From NCBI GenBank assembly GCA_902475445.1, contig CABRZN010000035.1:1-15385 (forward strand): a stretch of 15,385 nucleotides of DNA. The letters are read 5' to 3'. The stretch is from an uncultured Collinsella sp. Lineage in GTDB: Bacteria > Actinomycetota > Coriobacteriia > Coriobacteriales > Coriobacteriaceae. Within the stretch, counting starts at the first letter, position 1. Each line of letters opens with the position of its first letter. Positions 13,101-15,385 of the stretch are shown one piece after another. The notes beneath the pieces are model-generated. The model was not told the origin of the DNA, ran no database searches, and worked only from the letters and a program-made list of their open reading frames with translations. Made by a program: the position numbers and the translations under genes.

Positions 13101-13393
13101 TCGCGCAGATGTGCCTTGCCATCGATGCTCGCACGCCGGTCGACGAGCGCTCGGTGGAAAGCGGCCTGGGAATCTTCGAAGAGCTTGGTTTTTGTCGCGT
13201 TTCGGGGTTTGACGACACTCGTCGTATCGCGATGGCCGAAAACCCCGGCCGCGTGCAATTGAGCAGGTCAATTCGCTATTTGGAGGGCTTGCGCTCGCGC
13301 ATGGAGTTTTCGGCTTTCCGGAGCTGGGCGCTCGATTCGTGCGCTTCTGATATGCTAGCCAAAGTTAACCGCCCGATCGTACCGCGGGCCTAG
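10106..13393 (+). CDS. recJ: RecJ single-strand exonuclease fused to a RecQ-like DEAH helicase
   Basis: A 1095-residue cytoplasmic DNA-repair protein, against roughly 570-790 in ordinary RecJ. The RecJ half is complete: GDFDVDG (90-96) with D91, D93 and D95, TVDNG with D149, DHH at 172-174, VSDMMP with D237, the DHHA1 loop RRGGHAGAVG (416-425), and an OB-fold region (about 458-570). From about 610 a superfamily 2 helicase core follows: FIGSNQPHRAQ (RecQ motif 0-like, 619-629), MGTGRGKSL (646-654), YPLRALVADQ (675-684), TTPEFL (728-733), DEAH (752-755), ATATAT (786-791), STSAFGEGVNLPD (899-911) and QMSGRAGRDG (929-938). The tail (about 1000-1090) looks like a winged helix plus the C-terminal module of Gram-positive RecJ. 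All catalytic motifs look intact. RecQ unwinding feeding RecJ digestion is the classic RecF-pathway pairing, here in one chain. ATG 10106 has GGGGGTGGG upstream; GTG 10061 is an alternative. rel follows 15 bases later. Confidence 0.93.
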   Translation: MSSLKTTHRWAVAQQNPGLEKELSAGLGIPGLVARIMVAHGIGSIKEGQLFLTPSLDRDWADPLIIPGMSVVADRVERAIRNHEHIAVFGDFDVDGITSTCLLTEALRTFGADVTPFIPHRFDEGYGLSRAALDRVNELARPQLIVTVDNGIAAKEEVSYLESLGIDLVVTDHHEPSDQVPQGMPLTDPKLEDEGPSRELAGAGVALKLVQVLGERLGKPSYWRSLIEVAALGTVSDMMPLTPENRALVAEGIQQMRVTARPGYIALAALAKADLSSITADGLSFSLIPRLNAAGRMADPKLALDLLLARNPIEASALAAELEEINRQRREIEAELTRDAMAKVEETYDGGRAIVVGGEGWHEGVKGIVASRLTNRYHVPALLFSIEDGIARGSGRSVGKVNLFDAVERCSDLLIRRGGHAGAVGVTIEASKLDEFRRRLSAVLSEIPAEDFEDIDEVAATVDLSELNIETIEQISRLEPFGQGNKVPLLAAEGVTMCDRAVVGKTGEHMRFVATDGAASVPAIMFRVPQIDRLINCDSAVDLVFEAVAEHWQGRVKPKLMIKDVLVRDTTASNIDDPACELRRGVQPADSGLRLESRKRETLAQLSYAELTRSLIHSFIGSNQPHRAQVEALDALADHQSVLAVMGTGRGKSLIFHVHAAREAVLRGRASIFVYPLRALVADQAYHLSSTMAALGIGVGVLTGETVEAARDDVFAGLASGRTGIVLTTPEFLSIHRDRFARSGRIGFVVIDEAHHAGLAKGGDRSAYLDMPDILKALGDPVVMAATATATAPVVAELARMLPITRTVVDETVRENLQLEDDRDLASRENRLVSIVATGEKTVIYVNSRDQSVALAKTLRKRVPDCATRIAFYNAGLTRTDRHRVEEAFRDGSLSCIVSTSAFGEGVNLPDIRHVVLYHMPFGAIEFNQMSGRAGRDGQPAVIHLLYSSRDARINERLLDCYAPERDELVTLYRALQTMWRSNRGKTGDDSFSASDIDIAQMCLAIDARTPVDERSVESGLGIFEELGFCRVSGFDDTRRIAMAENPGRVQLSRSIRYLEGLRSRMEFSAFRSWALDSCASDMLAKVNRPIVPRA

Positions 13394-13408
13394 GGGAAGG
13401 GGACCTCG

Positions 13409-15385
13409 ATGGATGCCGCAGCCCGTACCGCCCATGATTCCACCCTCCAGCCGTTTTCGGAGATGGAGCACTATAAGCATGCCGATGAGCTGCCGCCCGA
13501 GATTATGGCGGACAGCTACGACAAGCTGGAGCGCCTGTGCCTCAAATATATGAATGAGGACGACTTTTCTAAGGTTGAGCAGGCCTACTGCTTTGCCGCC
13601 GAGAAGCACTGCAACCAAAAGCGCCGCTCGGGCGAGATGTACATTAACCATCCCGTCGAGGTTGCCATCATTTTGGCCGATCTCAAGATGGACTGCGATG
13701 TGGTGTGCGCCGCGCTGCTGCACGATACCGTCGAGGATACCGAGACTTCTCTTGCCGATGTTTCCGGCCTGTTTGGCGATACGGTGGCCGAGCTCGTCGA
13801 TGGCGTGACCAAGCTCACCAACATCGAAGTCGACAGCATGGACGAGAAGCAGGCGCTCACGCTGCGCAAGATGTTCCTCGCCATGTCCAAGGACATTCGC
13901 GTCATCATCGTTAAACTTGCCGACCGTCTGCACAACATGCGAACGCTGGCAGCCCTGCGCGAGGATCGTCGCCTGTTTAAGGCTCGCGAGACCATGGACG
14001 TGTACGCGCCCTTGGCCGACCGCCTGGGCATGAGCTCTATTAAGTGGGAGCTCGAGGACCTGTCCTTCTTCTACCTGGAGCCCGATGCCTACCAGCGCAT
14101 CGCGCGCATGGTGGCTGAGTCGCGCGAGGTCCGCGAGCGCTACCTTGCCGAGACCATCAAGACGCTTACCGATGAGCTCAACCGCATTGGTCTGGAGGAC
14201 TTCCAGATCAACGGCCGCTCCAAGCACTATTGGTCCATCTACCAAAAGATGAAGCGCAAGGGCAAGGAGTTCTCCGAGATCTACGACCTGGTGGCGCTGC
14301 GCGTAATTACCCATTCGGTGCGCGATTGCTACTCCACGCTCGGTGCGGTGCATACGCTGTGGCACCCCATGCCTGGTCGCTTTAAAGACTATATCGCCAT
14401 GCCCAAGGTCAATAACTACCAGTCGCTCCACACGACGGTCATCGGCCCTACGGCTCGTCCGCTCGAGATTCAGATTCGAACCTACGAGATGCATGAGCAG
14501 GCCGAGTACGGCATTGCCGCCCACTGGCTATATAAGAAGTCGGGCGGATCGTCTGCTTCCAAGACCAATGACGCTCAACGTTTGGACGACCAGATCAACT
14601 GGCTCAAGCATTCGCTCGATTGGGCGGCTTCCGACGAGATTACCGATGCCAAGGAATACCTGCACTCGCTGAAGGTCGATCTGTTCGATCAGGAGATCTT
14701 TGTCTTCACGCCCAAAGGCGAGGTCATGGCGCTTCGTGCTGGCTCCACGCCGCTCGACTTTGCCTATGCCGTTCATACCGAGGTGGGAAACCATTGCGTC
14801 GGCGCCAAAATCAACGGTGCGGTGGCTCCGCTCACGCACGAGATCAAGACGGGCGACCGCGTTGAAATCCTGACTAACAAGAGTTCCAAGCCGTCGCGCG
14901 ATTGGCTCAAGATCGTTAAGACACCTTCCGCCAAGTCAAAGATCCGCCGCTATTTTGCCGCTGCGACCAAGGACGACGACGCTGCCGCCGGTCGCGATAT
15001 GCTGGCCAAGGACCTGCGTAAGCGTGGCTATGGCATTTCTACGCCGCGTTCGACGCGTGCACTCAACGCCGTGGCGGAGCAGTTTAACTTCAAGCAGCTC
15101 GAGGACCTGTTTGCCGCCGTCGGCGCCGGCAAGGTTGCCCCGCGCGCTGTGGGCAATAAGGTCGAGCAAATCTTGGACCCCAAGCCCGAGGAACAGCTCA
15201 CCAAGGCCGAGGCTATCGCAGAGGTCGTGAAGCAGCCCGCTCGCGGCTCCAACCGCAAGCCGCAAAAGCGCGGCAAGAGCGCCAGTAACGGCATTATCGT
15301 CAAGGGCGAGAGCAACAGCGGCCTGCTGGTCCGTCTGGCTCATTGCTGCAACCCCGTGACGGGTGACGACATCGTCGGCTTCATC
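13409..15385 (+). CDS. rel: Bifunctional (p)ppGpp synthetase/hydrolase Rel, 3' end outside the window
   Basis: An open frame of 659 codons reaches the window edge; full-length homologs are roughly 730-790 residues. It makes and degrades the stringent-response alarmone (p)ppGpp on signals from the ribosome. The hydrolase HD domain is intact: NHP at 80-82, HDTVEDT at 105-111, and D172 in KLADRLHN. The synthetase domain has GRSKHYWSIYQKMKRKG (269-285), IYDLVALRVI (291-300), and RFKD (324-327), the RxKD form typical of bifunctional enzymes, followed by YIAMPKVNNYQSLHT. The TGS domain spans about 425-490 (IFVFTPKGE, GDRVEILTN). The cysteine pair of the conserved zinc-finger-like region, AHCCNPVTGD, lies at 644-653. 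AAGGGG precedes ATG 13409 by about seven bases. Only the last regulatory part, including the ACT domain, is missing from view. It probably shares a transcript with recJ. Confidence 0.95.
   Translation, partial: MDAAARTAHDSTLQPFSEMEHYKHADELPPEIMADSYDKLERLCLKYMNEDDFSKVEQAYCFAAEKHCNQKRRSGEMYINHPVEVAIILADLKMDCDVVCAALLHDTVEDTETSLADVSGLFGDTVAELVDGVTKLTNIEVDSMDEKQALTLRKMFLAMSKDIRVIIVKLADRLHNMRTLAALREDRRLFKARETMDVYAPLADRLGMSSIKWELEDLSFFYLEPDAYQRIARMVAESREVRERYLAETIKTLTDELNRIGLEDFQINGRSKHYWSIYQKMKRKGKEFSEIYDLVALRVITHSVRDCYSTLGAVHTLWHPMPGRFKDYIAMPKVNNYQSLHTTVIGPTARPLEIQIRTYEMHEQAEYGIAAHWLYKKSGGSSASKTNDAQRLDDQINWLKHSLDWAASDEITDAKEYLHSLKVDLFDQEIFVFTPKGEVMALRAGSTPLDFAYAVHTEVGNHCVGAKINGAVAPLTHEIKTGDRVEILTNKSSKPSRDWLKIVKTPSAKSKIRRYFAAATKDDDAAAGRDMLAKDLRKRGYGISTPRSTRALNAVAEQFNFKQLEDLFAAVGAGKVAPRAVGNKVEQILDPKPEEQLTKAEAIAEVVKQPARGSNRKPQKRGKSASNGIIVKGESNSGLLVRLAHCCNPVTGDDIVGFI

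Noticed and set aside
13355..14524. 389-codon minus-strand frame opposite rel
   Set aside because: The plus strand encodes an unmistakable Rel protein over the same bases.
1..15385. CRISPR array, tRNA or rRNA gene
   Set aside because: No regularly spaced repeats, cloverleaf-like sequence with a T-loop GGTTCGAATC-type core, or rRNA signature was seen in reading the window; nearly all of it is accounted for by coding sequence.

Overview
The window looks like chromosomal DNA from a high-GC, Gram-positive gut actinobacterium of the class Coriobacteriia, most like Collinsella. This rests on codon use, on a lipoprotein-type solute-binding protein, and on the family mix (Liv transporter, PadR/DUF1700 module, bile-acid-symporter family carrier, a very long RecJ, a bifunctional Rel). 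It is an inference from sequence recognition only, because no database search was possible.

Region 1 (1-5342, + strand) is a branched-chain amino-acid-type ABC transporter locus. It holds the 3' end of one substrate-binding protein gene, a complete second livK, and then livH, livM, livG and livF packed end to end. The last four genes abut or overlap, so they are one transcript. Strong hairpins lie between livK and livH and just after livF. An AT-rich leader with its own inverted repeat precedes the second livK.

Region 2 (about 5343-5874) has no intact gene. It is a scar of dead mobile DNA: the 3' part of an IS110-family transposase on the minus strand, followed by a frameshifted ParB-like fragment on the plus strand. 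The scar ends against the 3' end of a small membrane-protein gene that it appears to have truncated.

Region 3 (5824-7107, - strand) is a PadR regulator, then a DUF1700 membrane protein, then the truncated small membrane protein. They read as one operon from a well-formed promoter that carries a palindrome, probably the PadR operator. Between this and region 4 is a short intergenic stretch with a 9-bp inverted repeat and a REP-like palindrome flanked by direct repeats.

Region 4 (7324-8805, + strand) pairs a CutC-family protein with a GalT/HIT-like DUF4931 protein. A convergent bile acid:sodium symporter family carrier (8833-9831, - strand) follows.

Region 5 (9992-15385, + strand) is the most notable part. 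A 1095-residue protein joins a complete RecJ 5'-3' single-strand exonuclease to a complete RecQ-like superfamily 2 helicase. It is followed 15 bases later by rel, the bifunctional (p)ppGpp synthetase/hydrolase gene, which runs off the end of the window. A 21-codon reading frame overlaps the likely recJ start and may couple its translation.
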